Positions 16,553 to 24,724 of a stretch of 55,972 nt of DNA are shown here, piece after piece. The stretch's first letter is position 1. The number at the start of each line of letters is the position of its first letter. Origin of the DNA: Myxococcales bacterium (lineage in GTDB: Bacteria; Myxococcota_A; Polyangia; GCA-2747355); contig JAGQIK010000002.1 in the NCBI GenBank assembly GCA_020431405.1, positions 1 through 55,972 of the forward strand, written 5' to 3'. Both the position numbers and the translations under genes were made by a program. Below the pieces are notes generated by a model that did not search any database, was not told the DNA's origin, and was given only the letters and a program-made list of their open reading frames with translations.

Positions 16553-19051
16553 CTAGAGCGTGATCGCCACGCGCTGCTCGGCGGGGTCGAGGCGCGCGCG
16601 CAGCTCGGAGTCGCGCGCCAGCACCCACAGGCTCTGCTCGCGAAGCGCCGGATCGGCGGCGAGCTTGACCGAAAGCGGCGCCACCACGCGCTCTTCGATG
16701 ACGCGCTTGAGCGGGCGCGCGCCATACAGCGCGTGAAAGCCGAGCTCGGCGAGCTGGCTGCGCGCCGCCGGCTCGACGCGCAGCCTCAGCGCGCGGCGAC
16801 GAAGGCCCGCGCGCGCGGAGACCTTGTCGAGCTCGAGCTCGACGATGCGCTCGACGTCGGCGCGCTCGAGCGCGCGAAAGGGCACCACGCGATCGAGCCG
16901 CCCGACCAGCTCGGGGCGAAAGAAGCGCCGCACGTGGCCGACGAAGTCGCTCGCCGCGCCCTCGCTGAAACCCACCGGTCGGCCCTCGCCGGCGCCGAGG
17001 TTGCTCGTCATCACGATCAGCGTCATGCGGAAGTCGACCAGCCGGCCGAGGCTGTCCGAGAGGCGGCCTTCACCGAGCACGCCGAGCAGCAGATCGAAGA
17101 CCTCGGCGTGCGCCTTTTCGATCTCGTCGAGCAGCACCACCGACAGCGGCTGCTCGCGCACCCACTCGGCGAGGCTCTGCTGCCCGTCGCCGACGGCGAG
17201 CAGCCGCTGCGCCGCGCCGGGTGCCAGGTACTCGCTCATGTCGACGCGCACCAGCCGCTGCGCGTCGCCGAACATGTAGCGCGCCAGCTGCTTGCAGAGC
17301 TCGGTCTTGCCGACGCCCGTCGGTCCGACGAACAGCAGCGAGCCTACCGGCCGCTCGGGATCGTTGAGACCGGCCTTGAAGCGCGCGAGCGTCTGCGCCA
17401 CCTCGTCGCAGGCGCGGTCTTGGCCGATGACGCGCTCGGCGAGGCGCGCGGCGATCTCGCTGCGCCCGACGAGCGTCTCGTCGGCGATGAGCTCCACGGG
17501 CAGGCCGGAAAATCGCGCGAAGGCGTGCGAGACGTCGGCGGTGTCGAGCGAGACGCTGCGCGGCGACGCGCTTTCGCCGCCGCCGTTGCCGCCGGCGCTG
17601 CGTTGCGCGGACACGGACACGGACGACGCCGGCGCTGCGGCGCGCTGCGTGGCGAGCCAGCTGCTGAAGCGAAAGGCCTTGCCAGGGAATCGGCTGTGGC
17701 GCTGAAAGACGCTCAGGTAGTGCACCAGCCGCTTGAGCGCCTCGGGACGCAGCGCCATCTCGGGCGCACGCCGCGCGAGGTCCACCGCGATGAGCTCGGG
17801 CACGCGCGCCGGCGTCGTCTCCTGCACGCGGATGATCTGAAACTGCGACAGCAGCGACGGCGCGCGCTGGCGGCAGCGCTCGAGCTCGGGCTCGCTGCAC
17901 TCGGCGATCAGCGCCACCTCGCCCGCCTCCATCGGGCCGACGAGCATCTCGGCGATGGACGCGCCGTCGGGCTGCGACGACAGGATCGACGTCAGCCGAT
18001 CGACGTACAGAAAGTCACCCTCGTGGCGCAGCGCTTTGATGATGTCGAGGATGCGCTTTTGCCACTGGCCGAGGTAGACCATGCCGGCGATGAGGCGATC
18101 GCCGGAGGTGCGGAAGATGCGCGGCACCTGCTCGCCGCGCCGGCGGCGCGCCTTGTCGCGGCGCCGAAGCTCGAGCTTCTGCGCCAGCATCGTGACCCAG
18201 GTGCTCTTGCCCACGCCGGGGCCACCCACCAGCAGGATCGAGGGCAGCGGGTTGCGGTCGAGCAGCAGCAGATCGCGCGACGTGATGGCGCTCTCGCCGA
18301 CGGGCAGCGGGATCTTGCGGCGCGCCACGCGCTCGACGAGGTCTTCGGCCACCGCCTCGATGGCCGGCGCCACGGGTCGCCGCACCTCGTCGTCGGGCGG
18401 TTGCTCGTCGCGCAGCAGGATGTCTGGCATCCAGGCCTCCACGCGCTCGCTGCCCTCGGGGCGAAAGTCGTAGAGCCAGGCCGGCGTCTCGCCGAGCAGC
18501 GCCGCGCTGATCGCGCTCTGCAGCGCGACGTCGGCGTTGTCGAGGCTCTCGAGCGTGATCCACCAGCCGAAGCGCGGCAGCATCACCTTGTAGGGGCCGT
18601 CGTGCTCGTCGTGCTCGGCGCGCTCGTCGCGTGCGGCGCGCCGGCGCGCGCTCGAGCTGCCGCTGCCGCTGTCGCCGCCATCGCCGTCGCCATCGCCGTC
18701 GCCGCCGCTCAGCCGCGTCCACGCGTAGTAGAGCTTGAGCGGGATGCGCCGCGCGCCGATCACGGGGCGCTTGTCGATCATCGACTGCGGGTAGACATCG
18801 ACGGTCACGCGGCGCACCGCGAAGCGCTCGCGCCACAGGTAGCGCTCGAGCGGCTCGGATCCGCCGAGCTGCCGCTCGCGCAGCATCGACAGCAGCTGCG
18901 CTTTGACGTCCTCTTCGTTTTCGCCGTAGGCGGCTGGCTGCGCCACGTCGAAGAGCCGATCCCAGCGGCGCATCAGGATGCCGGTGACGCGTCCGTCGCT
19001 GTGCTCGACGAGGTAGATGCGAAGGCTCTTTTTGGCCACGGCGCGCATCAT
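16553..19051 (-). CDS. ClpA/ClpB-like double AAA+ ATPase with novel N-terminal region
   Basis: 832 aa. Residues about 1-230 are an unfamiliar N-terminal region, split by an Asp/Gly/Ser tract near 120-140. D1 AAA module: Walker A VGGPGVGKS near 275, Walker B FLYVDRL near 347, where Arg replaces the usual catalytic Glu. D2 module: Walker A VGPTGVGKT near 577, Walker B VVLLDEIEKAH near 640, sensor MTSNLGAG, arginine-finger region FRPELVGRLD, and a Clp-type C-terminal domain (GARPLKRVIEERV). The stretch between VDMSEYL and Walker B lacks the aromatic GYVG pore loop of ClpB and is several residues shorter. No ClpB middle-domain coiled coil was seen. It is divergent from the VIT-vWA operon across 130 bp. 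Probably a remodelling or signalling ATPase rather than a classic disaggregase (inference). Confidence 0.85.
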   Translation of the reverse strand: MMRAVAKKSLRIYLVEHSDGRVTGILMRRWDRLFDVAQPAAYGENEEDVKAQLLSMLRERQLGGSEPLERYLWRERFAVRRVTVDVYPQSMIDKRPVIGARRIPLKLYYAWTRLSGGDGDGDGDGGDSGSGSSSARRRAARDERAEHDEHDGPYKVMLPRFGWWITLESLDNADVALQSAISAALLGETPAWLYDFRPEGSERVEAWMPDILLRDEQPPDDEVRRPVAPAIEAVAEDLVERVARRKIPLPVGESAITSRDLLLLDRNPLPSILLVGGPGVGKSTWVTMLAQKLELRRRDKARRRRGEQVPRIFRTSGDRLIAGMVYLGQWQKRILDIIKALRHEGDFLYVDRLTSILSSQPDGASIAEMLVGPMEAGEVALIAECSEPELERCRQRAPSLLSQFQIIRVQETTPARVPELIAVDLARRAPEMALRPEALKRLVHYLSVFQRHSRFPGKAFRFSSWLATQRAAAPASSVSVSAQRSAGGNGGGESASPRSVSLDTADVSHAFARFSGLPVELIADETLVGRSEIAARLAERVIGQDRACDEVAQTLARFKAGLNDPERPVGSLLFVGPTGVGKTELCKQLARYMFGDAQRLVRVDMSEYLAPGAAQRLLAVGDGQQSLAEWVREQPLSVVLLDEIEKAHAEVFDLLLGVLGEGRLSDSLGRLVDFRMTLIVMTSNLGAGEGRPVGFSEGAASDFVGHVRRFFRPELVGRLDRVVPFRALERADVERIVELELDKVSARAGLRRRALRLRVEPAARSQLAELGFHALYGARPLKRVIEERVVAPLSVKLAADPALREQSLWVLARDSELRARLDPAEQRVAITL

Positions 19052-19181
19052 AGCAGCGCCGCCGCGCCTGACTACGCCGCGAAAACCGCTTTCACATCCG
19101 AGTGTTAAAGTAATCCAAAAAAGTCTGTCACCACCGAGGCGCCCGCTGCGTTGGCCCAGCGACCCGCCAAGGAGGCGACAG

Positions 19182-21275
19182 ATGAGCAGCACAGCAGCGA
19201 CCGCACGAGTGATCGACCGAAGCGACGACAGCCAGACGCGAGACGGGGCCGAGCGCGCGCCAGCAGGCGTTGGCGGGCGGCTGGTCAGCCGCGAAGGACG
19301 CGAGCTGCCGCTGCGCGCGGTCAAGCTCGACGTGCGCGCCGGCGGCGGCATCGCGCGCGCCGTCGTCGAGCAGACCTTTGTCAACGACGGCGACGCGCCG
19401 CTGTCGGTGCACTACTTGCTGCCGCTTCCTGCCGACGGCGCGGTGAGCGGCTTTTCGTTCACCATCGACGGCCTGCGCATCGTCGGGCAAGTGCACGGGC
19501 GCGACGAGGCGCGCGAGCGCTTCGAGCAGGCCGTCGCCGACGGCCACAGCGCGGCGCTGCTCGAGCAGCAGCGCACGAGCCTGTTCACGCAGGAGATCGG
19601 AAACATCCCCGCGCGCGCTACGGTCGTCGCGCGCGTCGAGGTCGATCAGAGGCTCGTGTGGGTCGCGGGCGCGTGGGAGCTGCGCTTTCCCACGGTGGTC
19701 GGCCCGCGCTACGTCGGCGAGGCCGGGCGCGTCGTCGACGCCGACGCCATCGCCGTCGACGTCAGCGAGCACGACCTCGGCGCGCGCGGACAGCTCGAGC
19801 TGCTGGTGCTCGACGAGGTGCAGCAGATGGCGTTCGAGTCGCCCTCGCACGCGCTCGACGTCGCCGTCGACGACGGCTACTACCGCCTGCGCCTCGCCGG
19901 CGCCACGCGCCTCGATCGCGACGTGGTCGTGCGCTGGCGCGTGGCGCGGCCCGACGTCGGTGTGTCGCTCGAGATGGCGCGCCCCGAGCGCGACGGCGAC
20001 GAGGCCTTCGGTCTGCTGACGCTCGTGCCGCCCGACATGCAGCGCGTCGACGCCGAGCCGCTGCCGCGCGACCTGACGATCTTGCTCGACACCAGCGGCT
20101 CGATGGACGGCGCGCCGCTCGCGCAGGCCGCGCGCGTCGCCGCGGCGCTGGTCGAGACGCTCGGCGAGCGCGACCGCATCGAGATCATCGCCTTCGGCAA
20201 CGAGCCCGAGCACTTTCGCCCGCAGCCGCTGCCGGCCACCGAAAAGGCGCGCAAGGCGGCGGTGGCCTGGCTGCGCGCGCGCCGCGCCAGCGGCGGCACC
20301 GAGATGCTGAGCGGGCTGCGCGCCGCGCTGGCGCCGCTCGACGCGGCCAGCCAGCGTCAGGTGGTGCTGCTCACCGACGGCTACATCGGCTTCGAGCAGC
20401 AGATCATCGGCGAGCTTCGCGCGTCGCGACCCGAGGGCGTGCGCCTTCATGCCGTCGGCATCGGTCCGGCCGTCAATCGCACGCTAACGGCGGGCATGGC
20501 GCGCGCCGGGCGCGGCGTCGAGATCGTGCTCGGCCTCTCGGAGGACTGCGAGCGCGCCACGTCGCGGCTGCGGGCGGCCACCGAGGCGCCCGTGGTGGTC
20601 GACGTCACGCTGTCAGGCAGCGCGCTGCGCCAGCACGCCCCGCAGGCGGTGCCCGATCTCTACGCCGGCAAGCCGGCGCTCGTCGCTTTGTCGCTCGATG
20701 CGGCCGGCGGCGTGCTCGAGATCGCCGGACGTGTGGCGGGTGGCGAGCGCTTCGCCCGCACGCTGCACGTCGAGGCGGTGGCGCCCGGCGAGGGGCGGCC
20801 CGCCATCGCGGCGCTCTTCGCGCGCGAGCGCGTCGAAGATCTCGAGACCGAGATCAGCGCCACGGCCTACGGCATGGCCGGCGAGCTCGAGGCGCAGATC
20901 GAGGCCATCGGCATCGCGTTTCAGATCGCGACGCGGCTGACGAGCTTCGTCGCCGTCAGCGACGAGCCGACCATCGGCGAAGGTCAGATCGCGCGCCGCG
21001 AGCGCATCCCGCACGAGGTGCCGGCGGGGCTTTCGGTGCAGGGGCTGGGGCTTCGCGCGCCGACCTTCGACGCGTCGATGAAGACCATGGCAGGCCTTGC
21101 TTCGCCGCAGTTGTTCGAGCAGATGCAGGCCCTGATGGCCTCGTCACCGGCGCCGCTTCACGACATGGCGCCGCAGCGGGCGCTGCGCAAGTGCCGCTAC
21201 CCCGTGCTGCGGCTCTTCGTGATCCTGCTCGCGCTGGGCGGTATCGCGCTGCTCTTGTGGTGGCTGCTGTCGTGA
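19182..21275 (+). CDS. VIT- and vWA-domain protein, C-terminal membrane anchor
   Basis: 697 aa. AAGGAGG (19169-19175) precedes ATG 19182. Residues about 30-170 form a VIT domain (VEQTFVNDGDAPLSVHYLLPLP, then DEARERFEQAVADGHSAALLEQ). A von Willebrand A domain follows at about 290-470 with an intact MIDAS motif (LLDTSGSMDG) and LLTDGYIGFE. The last ~25 residues are a single hydrophobic helix (LRLFVILLALGGIALLLWWLL) and no N-terminal signal is present, so it is probably tail-anchored with the folded part in the cytoplasm. VIT-vWA proteins resemble inter-alpha-trypsin inhibitor heavy chains and act as metal-dependent adhesion or scaffold modules. Its stop overlaps the next start (GTGA). Confidence 0.9.
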   Translation: MSSTAATARVIDRSDDSQTRDGAERAPAGVGGRLVSREGRELPLRAVKLDVRAGGGIARAVVEQTFVNDGDAPLSVHYLLPLPADGAVSGFSFTIDGLRIVGQVHGRDEARERFEQAVADGHSAALLEQQRTSLFTQEIGNIPARATVVARVEVDQRLVWVAGAWELRFPTVVGPRYVGEAGRVVDADAIAVDVSEHDLGARGQLELLVLDEVQQMAFESPSHALDVAVDDGYYRLRLAGATRLDRDVVVRWRVARPDVGVSLEMARPERDGDEAFGLLTLVPPDMQRVDAEPLPRDLTILLDTSGSMDGAPLAQAARVAAALVETLGERDRIEIIAFGNEPEHFRPQPLPATEKARKAAVAWLRARRASGGTEMLSGLRAALAPLDAASQRQVVLLTDGYIGFEQQIIGELRASRPEGVRLHAVGIGPAVNRTLTAGMARAGRGVEIVLGLSEDCERATSRLRAATEAPVVVDVTLSGSALRQHAPQAVPDLYAGKPALVALSLDAAGGVLEIAGRVAGGERFARTLHVEAVAPGEGRPAIAALFARERVEDLETEISATAYGMAGELEAQIEAIGIAFQIATRLTSFVAVSDEPTIGEGQIARRERIPHEVPAGLSVQGLGLRAPTFDASMKTMAGLASPQLFEQMQALMASSPAPLHDMAPQRALRKCRYPVLRLFVILLALGGIALLLWWLLS

Positions 21276-21841
21276 ACGAGATGCAGCTCGACGCGCTGCT
21301 CGGCGCGATCCAACAAGGCGACGCGGAGGCTTTCGCGCGCTTCGTGGCGCGCGCCGAAGCGCCGCTTCGCCGCAGCCTGCGCGGCTTCGCCCGCGTGGTG
21401 GACAGCGAAGCGGTGCTGCAAGAGGCGCTGCTCAGGCTGTGGCAGGTGGCGCCGCGCATCGAGCACGACGGGCGCCCCGACGTGCTGATGCGCGTGGCTT
21501 ATCGCATCACGCGCAACCTCGCGATCAGCGAGACGCGACGTCGGCGGCCTGACCTCACCGATCCCGCCGCGCTCGCCGCGTCGGCCGAGGCGCGCTCGCC
21601 GGGGCTGCCCGATCCGCTGCTGCGCCAGATGATCGCGCGCTGCCGCGAGGCGCTGCCCGAAAAGCCCAAGCGCGCCCTCGCCGCGCGCGTCGACAGCGCC
21701 GGCGGCGACGACGACGCCACGCTCGCCGAGCGGCTCGGCATGCGCGTCAACACGTTCCTGCAAAACGTTACCCGCGCGCGCAAGGCGCTCGTCGACTGTC
21801 TCGAGCGCGGCGGCGTGGTGATCTCGGAGGTGCTGTCGTGA
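21272..21841 (+). CDS. ECF sigma factor-like protein
   Basis: 189 aa from GTG 21272, which overlaps the preceding stop as GTGA; ATG 21281 (186 aa) is an alternative. The N-terminal half resembles sigma region 2: AFARFVARAEAPLRRSLRGFARVVDSEAVLQEALLRLW, then VLMRVAYRITRNLAISETRRRR. The C-terminal half resembles region 4 only loosely (TLAERLGMRVNTFLQNVTRARKALVDCL), keeping the helix-turn-helix shape and the final R-A-R/K-A-L. It may be a divergent ECF sigma or a sigma-derived transcription factor. Its place between a VIT-vWA protein and a small protein, all translationally coupled, suggests one functional unit with the divergent AAA+ protein. Confidence 0.7.
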   Translation: MNEMQLDALLGAIQQGDAEAFARFVARAEAPLRRSLRGFARVVDSEAVLQEALLRLWQVAPRIEHDGRPDVLMRVAYRITRNLAISETRRRRPDLTDPAALAASAEARSPGLPDPLLRQMIARCREALPEKPKRALAARVDSAGGDDDATLAERLGMRVNTFLQNVTRARKALVDCLERGGVVISEVLS

Positions 21842-22080
21842 CCGAGCGCGAAGCCCGCGAGCTGCTCGTGGAGCGTGTCGTCAGCGCTTGGCGCCCGCCG
21901 CCCACGCGCGACGGCACGCTCGCGTTTCATCCGTCGTGGCACGACCTCGACGAGCAGGGCCGCGACGAGGCCTTCGTCGCGGCCGAGCTGGCGCGCGCGC
22001 TCGAGGCGGCGATGGACGGCGAGTCGCTCAGCAGCACGGGCCGCGCCGTGATGGCGCGCATCCGCGCAGCTCAGCGCTAG
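21838..22080 (+). CDS. Small 80-aa protein coupled to the sigma-like gene
   Basis: 80 aa, GTG start overlapping the preceding TGA (GTGA), so translationally coupled to the sigma-like gene. Predicted mostly helical and acidic, with no Cys, signal peptide or membrane segment. Visible core: REARELLVERVVSAW, then FHPSWHDLDEQGRDEAFVAAEL. I do not recognise it. The position resembles that of anti-sigma or regulatory partners, but it lacks the zinc motif of ZAS anti-sigmas. It ends 11 bp before the convergent Nudix gene. Confidence 0.7.
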   Translation: MTEREARELLVERVVSAWRPPPTRDGTLAFHPSWHDLDEQGRDEAFVAAELARALEAAMDGESLSSTGRAVMARIRAAQR

Positions 22081-22091
22081 ACGCTCGGCGC

Positions 22092-22742
22092 TCAGCGGCG
22101 AGCGCGCAGCAGCTCGCGCAGCGTGGTGTGGCGCGCGCGTTCGCCCGACGCCAGCGCCAGAAGCTCGCGCAAGATGTCGTAGGTCAGGCCCCAGATGGTG
22201 CGCTGCTCGTAGCGCCAGCAACCGAGGCGCAGCGTCAACGGACCGAGGCGAAACGGATAGATGTCGTCGAGCTCGCCGCTGGCGGCGCGTTCGAGCGGAA
22301 ACCAAAACGCCTCGGCGATCTCGGGGCCGGGCGCCGGCGGCGGCAGCGCGTCGCCGCCTTCGAAGGCGCGAAAGACAAACGGCGTGATGCTCATCGGCAG
22401 GTAGCGGCCGCGCGCCACGGCGCGTCGCGCGTCGAGCCGCCCGACCAGCTCGGCGCCGCGCGCGATGTCGAGCGCCACCTCCTCGCGCGTCTCGCGCCGC
22501 GCCGTCTCCACGAGGTCGACGTCGTGCGGCTCCTCGCGCCCGCCGGGCAGCGCCACGTGACCAGACCAGCGATCACCCGGGTGCGGCGCGCGTTGTACCA
22601 GCAGCACCTCGGCCCCTCCGCGACCGCGCGGCCAGCGCAGGATCAGCGCCACGGCGGCGCGACGCGGCGCGAAGAGGCGCATCATGCGCCGCGCGCGGTG
22701 CGCGGCGAGCTTCTCGGTCAGGCTCGGCGCCGAGAGGTCCAC
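22092..22742 (-). CDS. Nudix hydrolase, CoA pyrophosphatase-like (NudL type)
   Basis: 216 aa from GTG 22742. The Nudix box is visible as PGGREEPHD...ETARRETREEVAL, carrying the REXXEE metal-binding core. The N-terminal LSAPSLTEKLAAHRARR followed by RRAAVALIL matches the leader helix of NudL-type CoA/acyl-CoA diphosphatases, which supports starting upstream of the first ATG (22685). The enzyme would cleave CoA-like substrates to 3',5'-ADP and phosphopantetheine. The start lies 25 bases inside the end of the upstream patatin gene, so the two are coupled; pairing a phospholipase-like protein with CoA turnover is suggestive, but the link is inference. Confidence 0.85.
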   Translation of the reverse strand: MDLSAPSLTEKLAAHRARRMMRLFAPRRAAVALILRWPRGRGGAEVLLVQRAPHPGDRWSGHVALPGGREEPHDVDLVETARRETREEVALDIARGAELVGRLDARRAVARGRYLPMSITPFVFRAFEGGDALPPPAPGPEIAEAFWFPLERAASGELDDIYPFRLGPLTLRLGCWRYEQRTIWGLTYDILRELLALASGERARHTTLRELLRARR

Positions 22743-23611
22743 GACGCGCTCTGCGTCTCGTGTTTTGCGAAGCGCTCGCCGTCGCGCAGGCCGAGCTCGA
22801 AGGTGGCGGCGAGCTTGTCGGGGCTGGTGTAGTCCCACTTGACCACCGGGATCGGCTCCGACGGCTGCGCGACGACGTGCTCGCCGGCGTGCTGGCTGCC
22901 GCTGTGCAGCTTCTCGGGCGGGTAGCGCCGCGTCAGCAGCACCAGCGTGCGCTCGCAGTGCTCGGGCACGGCGAAGATCGGCACGTTGTCGACGAGCCCG
23001 CCGTCGAGCGAGAGGCGGCTGCCGAAGCGGTAGATCGGCGTGAACGGCGGCGTGCACGACGAGGCGAGCACCAGATCGGCGATGGCGTCGGCGCGCTCGG
23101 CAGCTGGCGCCGCCGCGGCGTGCTGCTGCATGGTGTAGAGCTCGCCGCGAAAGCCGATCGCGCGCGGCCACTGCGGATGCACGCGGGCGTGCACGCGCCG
23201 CTCGAGCAGGTAGCTGACGTAGCCGGCGAGCAGCGCGGCGGGCGCGGGCAGCGCCGGCGGGCGCGCCACCAGCACGTCGATGGGCGGCGCCTCGGCGAGC
23301 ACGTCGAGCGCGCGCGCGTCGAGCGTCTCGACGATGGCGCGCCGATACATCGCCGCGTGCGGAAAGACGCGCGCCTTGCCGAGCAGGTTGGCCGGGTAAA
23401 CGTTCTTCGGGTTGGCCGCGGTCAGCCGCCGAAAGGTCTCGATGCCGGCCTGCACGCGGTCGGCGAAGATCATCGCCGCCATCGCCGAGCCGGCGCTGAC
23501 ACTCGTCACCGCGCGCGGCGCGAGCGGCACGCGCTGGCGCAGCGCCTCGATAAACCCAACCTGCCAGAGGCAGCGGCAGCCGCCGCCGGCGAAGACGATC
23601 GCGTCGAACAT
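22718..23611 (-). CDS. Patatin-like phospholipase
   Basis: 297 aa cytoplasmic protein. The oxyanion motif GGGCRCLWQVGF lies at residues 8-19, the nucleophile elbow is SVSAGSAMA (Ser replaces the first Gly of G-x-S-x-G), and the catalytic Asp motif is LDGGLVDNVP near residue 200. These form the Ser-Asp dyad of patatins, which hydrolyse acyl esters of phospholipids or lipids. No signal peptide. ATG 23611 begins right before the fold; the frame extends to 23827, but that extension antisense-overlaps the divergent lipoprotein gene. It overlaps the Nudix gene by 25 bases. Confidence 0.87.
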   Translation of the reverse strand: MFDAIVFAGGGCRCLWQVGFIEALRQRVPLAPRAVTSVSAGSAMAAMIFADRVQAGIETFRRLTAANPKNVYPANLLGKARVFPHAAMYRRAIVETLDARALDVLAEAPPIDVLVARPPALPAPAALLAGYVSYLLERRVHARVHPQWPRAIGFRGELYTMQQHAAAAPAAERADAIADLVLASSCTPPFTPIYRFGSRLSLDGGLVDNVPIFAVPEHCERTLVLLTRRYPPEKLHSGSQHAGEHVVAQPSEPIPVVKWDYTSPDKLAATFELGLRDGERFAKHETQSASWTSRRRA

Positions 23612-23675
23612 CGAGCAAGGCCGTAGCACGGCGCGCGGGCGCCGGCGAGCGCTTTGTGCCATGCTGCCCGCCGAG

Positions 23676-24704
23676 ATGCGGGTCTGGTCAAAGCTGCCGC
23701 TGCTCGTCGCGCTCGCCTCGTGCGCGAGCGCTTGCGGCGACGATCCGACGTTCGCGATCCCGGGCGGCTTCAGCGCGCTGACATTCAACGTCGGCACCAC
23801 CGTCGGCCTCGGCCACGACGCCAACACCGCCGACGGCTACACCAGCGTCGAGGCCAAGATCGCCGACGCGCTCTACGAAAACAGCCTCTCCTGGAATCCC
23901 GCCGAGGCGGCGGCCAAGGCCTTCCTCTCCCGAAAAGAGCCCGATATCGCCGGATTTCAAGAGCTGTACTACGACCCGTGGTGCGAGCAGATCACCGTCG
24001 ACCCGGCGCTCGACTTCGTCTGCAAGCAGTATGCGAAGCAGCGGCCGCTGCAGATCCGGCGCCTGCTCGGGGCCAGCTACCAGATCGCGTGTCTGCGCGA
24101 GCAGCTCGACAACTGCGTCGGCGTGCACGAGCGCCTCGGCCGCATCCGCGGCTGCGACGCGCAGGGCGACGATGTCTGTATCGGCGCGCTCGACGGCCTC
24201 GCGCCGCCGAGCGGCTGCAGCAGCCGCCCGCGCATCGGCAGCCTCGTCATCGAGCTCGCCGGCGGCGGCGAGCTGACGGTGGTGCTCGTCCACGGCACCA
24301 GCGGCATCGGCCAGGACGACATGGCCTGCCGCGCCGAGCAGATGCGCCAGATCTTCGTCGATCGCGGCGACGGTCAGCCGGCGGTGGGTAGCGGCGCGCG
24401 CGTGCTGGTGCTCGGCGATCTCAACACCGACCCCTTCAAGCTCGCTGGCACCGATCCGAGCGCCGACGAATGGAACGCGCACGTCGGCAAGGACAAGCCC
24501 TTTCAGTACATCTCGTCCGACGATCCGAAGGCGCCGCCGACCTACACGGGGCTCTTTCGCATCGACCACATGGCCGCACGCGGGCTGCTCGGCGGCGCGT
24601 GTGTCGTGCCGGGTCAGACGCCGGGCGAGCCGGCGGTGCTCGACGTGACCTACTGGGATCACCTGCCGCTGCTCTGCCAGGTGCAAGACGCGACGCCGCG
24701 CTAG
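23676..24704 (+). CDS. Endonuclease/exonuclease/phosphatase-family lipoprotein
   Basis: 342 aa. Signal peptide (MRVWSKLPLLVALASCASAC) with lipobox ASAC. EEP-fold motifs: LTFNVGTT at the start of the mature protein, metal-binding Glu in AGFQEL, VLVHGTSG, the Asp-x-Asn motif VLGDLNTDP, and the final IDHM and YWDHLPLL with the catalytic Asp-His. The family includes DNase I-like nucleases, sphingomyelinases and inositol phosphatases; three internal Cys-rich loops are unusual. Substrate cannot be told from sequence. An ATG at 23661 would add five residues; neither start has a strong Shine-Dalgarno. It is divergent from the patatin gene. Confidence 0.82.
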   Translation: MRVWSKLPLLVALASCASACGDDPTFAIPGGFSALTFNVGTTVGLGHDANTADGYTSVEAKIADALYENSLSWNPAEAAAKAFLSRKEPDIAGFQELYYDPWCEQITVDPALDFVCKQYAKQRPLQIRRLLGASYQIACLREQLDNCVGVHERLGRIRGCDAQGDDVCIGALDGLAPPSGCSSRPRIGSLVIELAGGGELTVVLVHGTSGIGQDDMACRAEQMRQIFVDRGDGQPAVGSGARVLVLGDLNTDPFKLAGTDPSADEWNAHVGKDKPFQYISSDDPKAPPTYTGLFRIDHMAARGLLGGACVVPGQTPGEPAVLDVTYWDHLPLLCQVQDATPR

Positions 24705-24724
24705 AGACCTTCGCCGCGCCGCGA

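Noticed and set aside
16553-19051. Full ClpB disaggregase
   Set aside because: Lacks the middle-domain coiled coil, the D1 catalytic Glu and the D2 pore loop, so the functional name was not assigned.
15362-19108. 1248-aa plus-strand open frame opposite the beta-helix lipoprotein and AAA+ genes
   Set aside because: Spans two well-supported antisense genes and has no recognisable domain.
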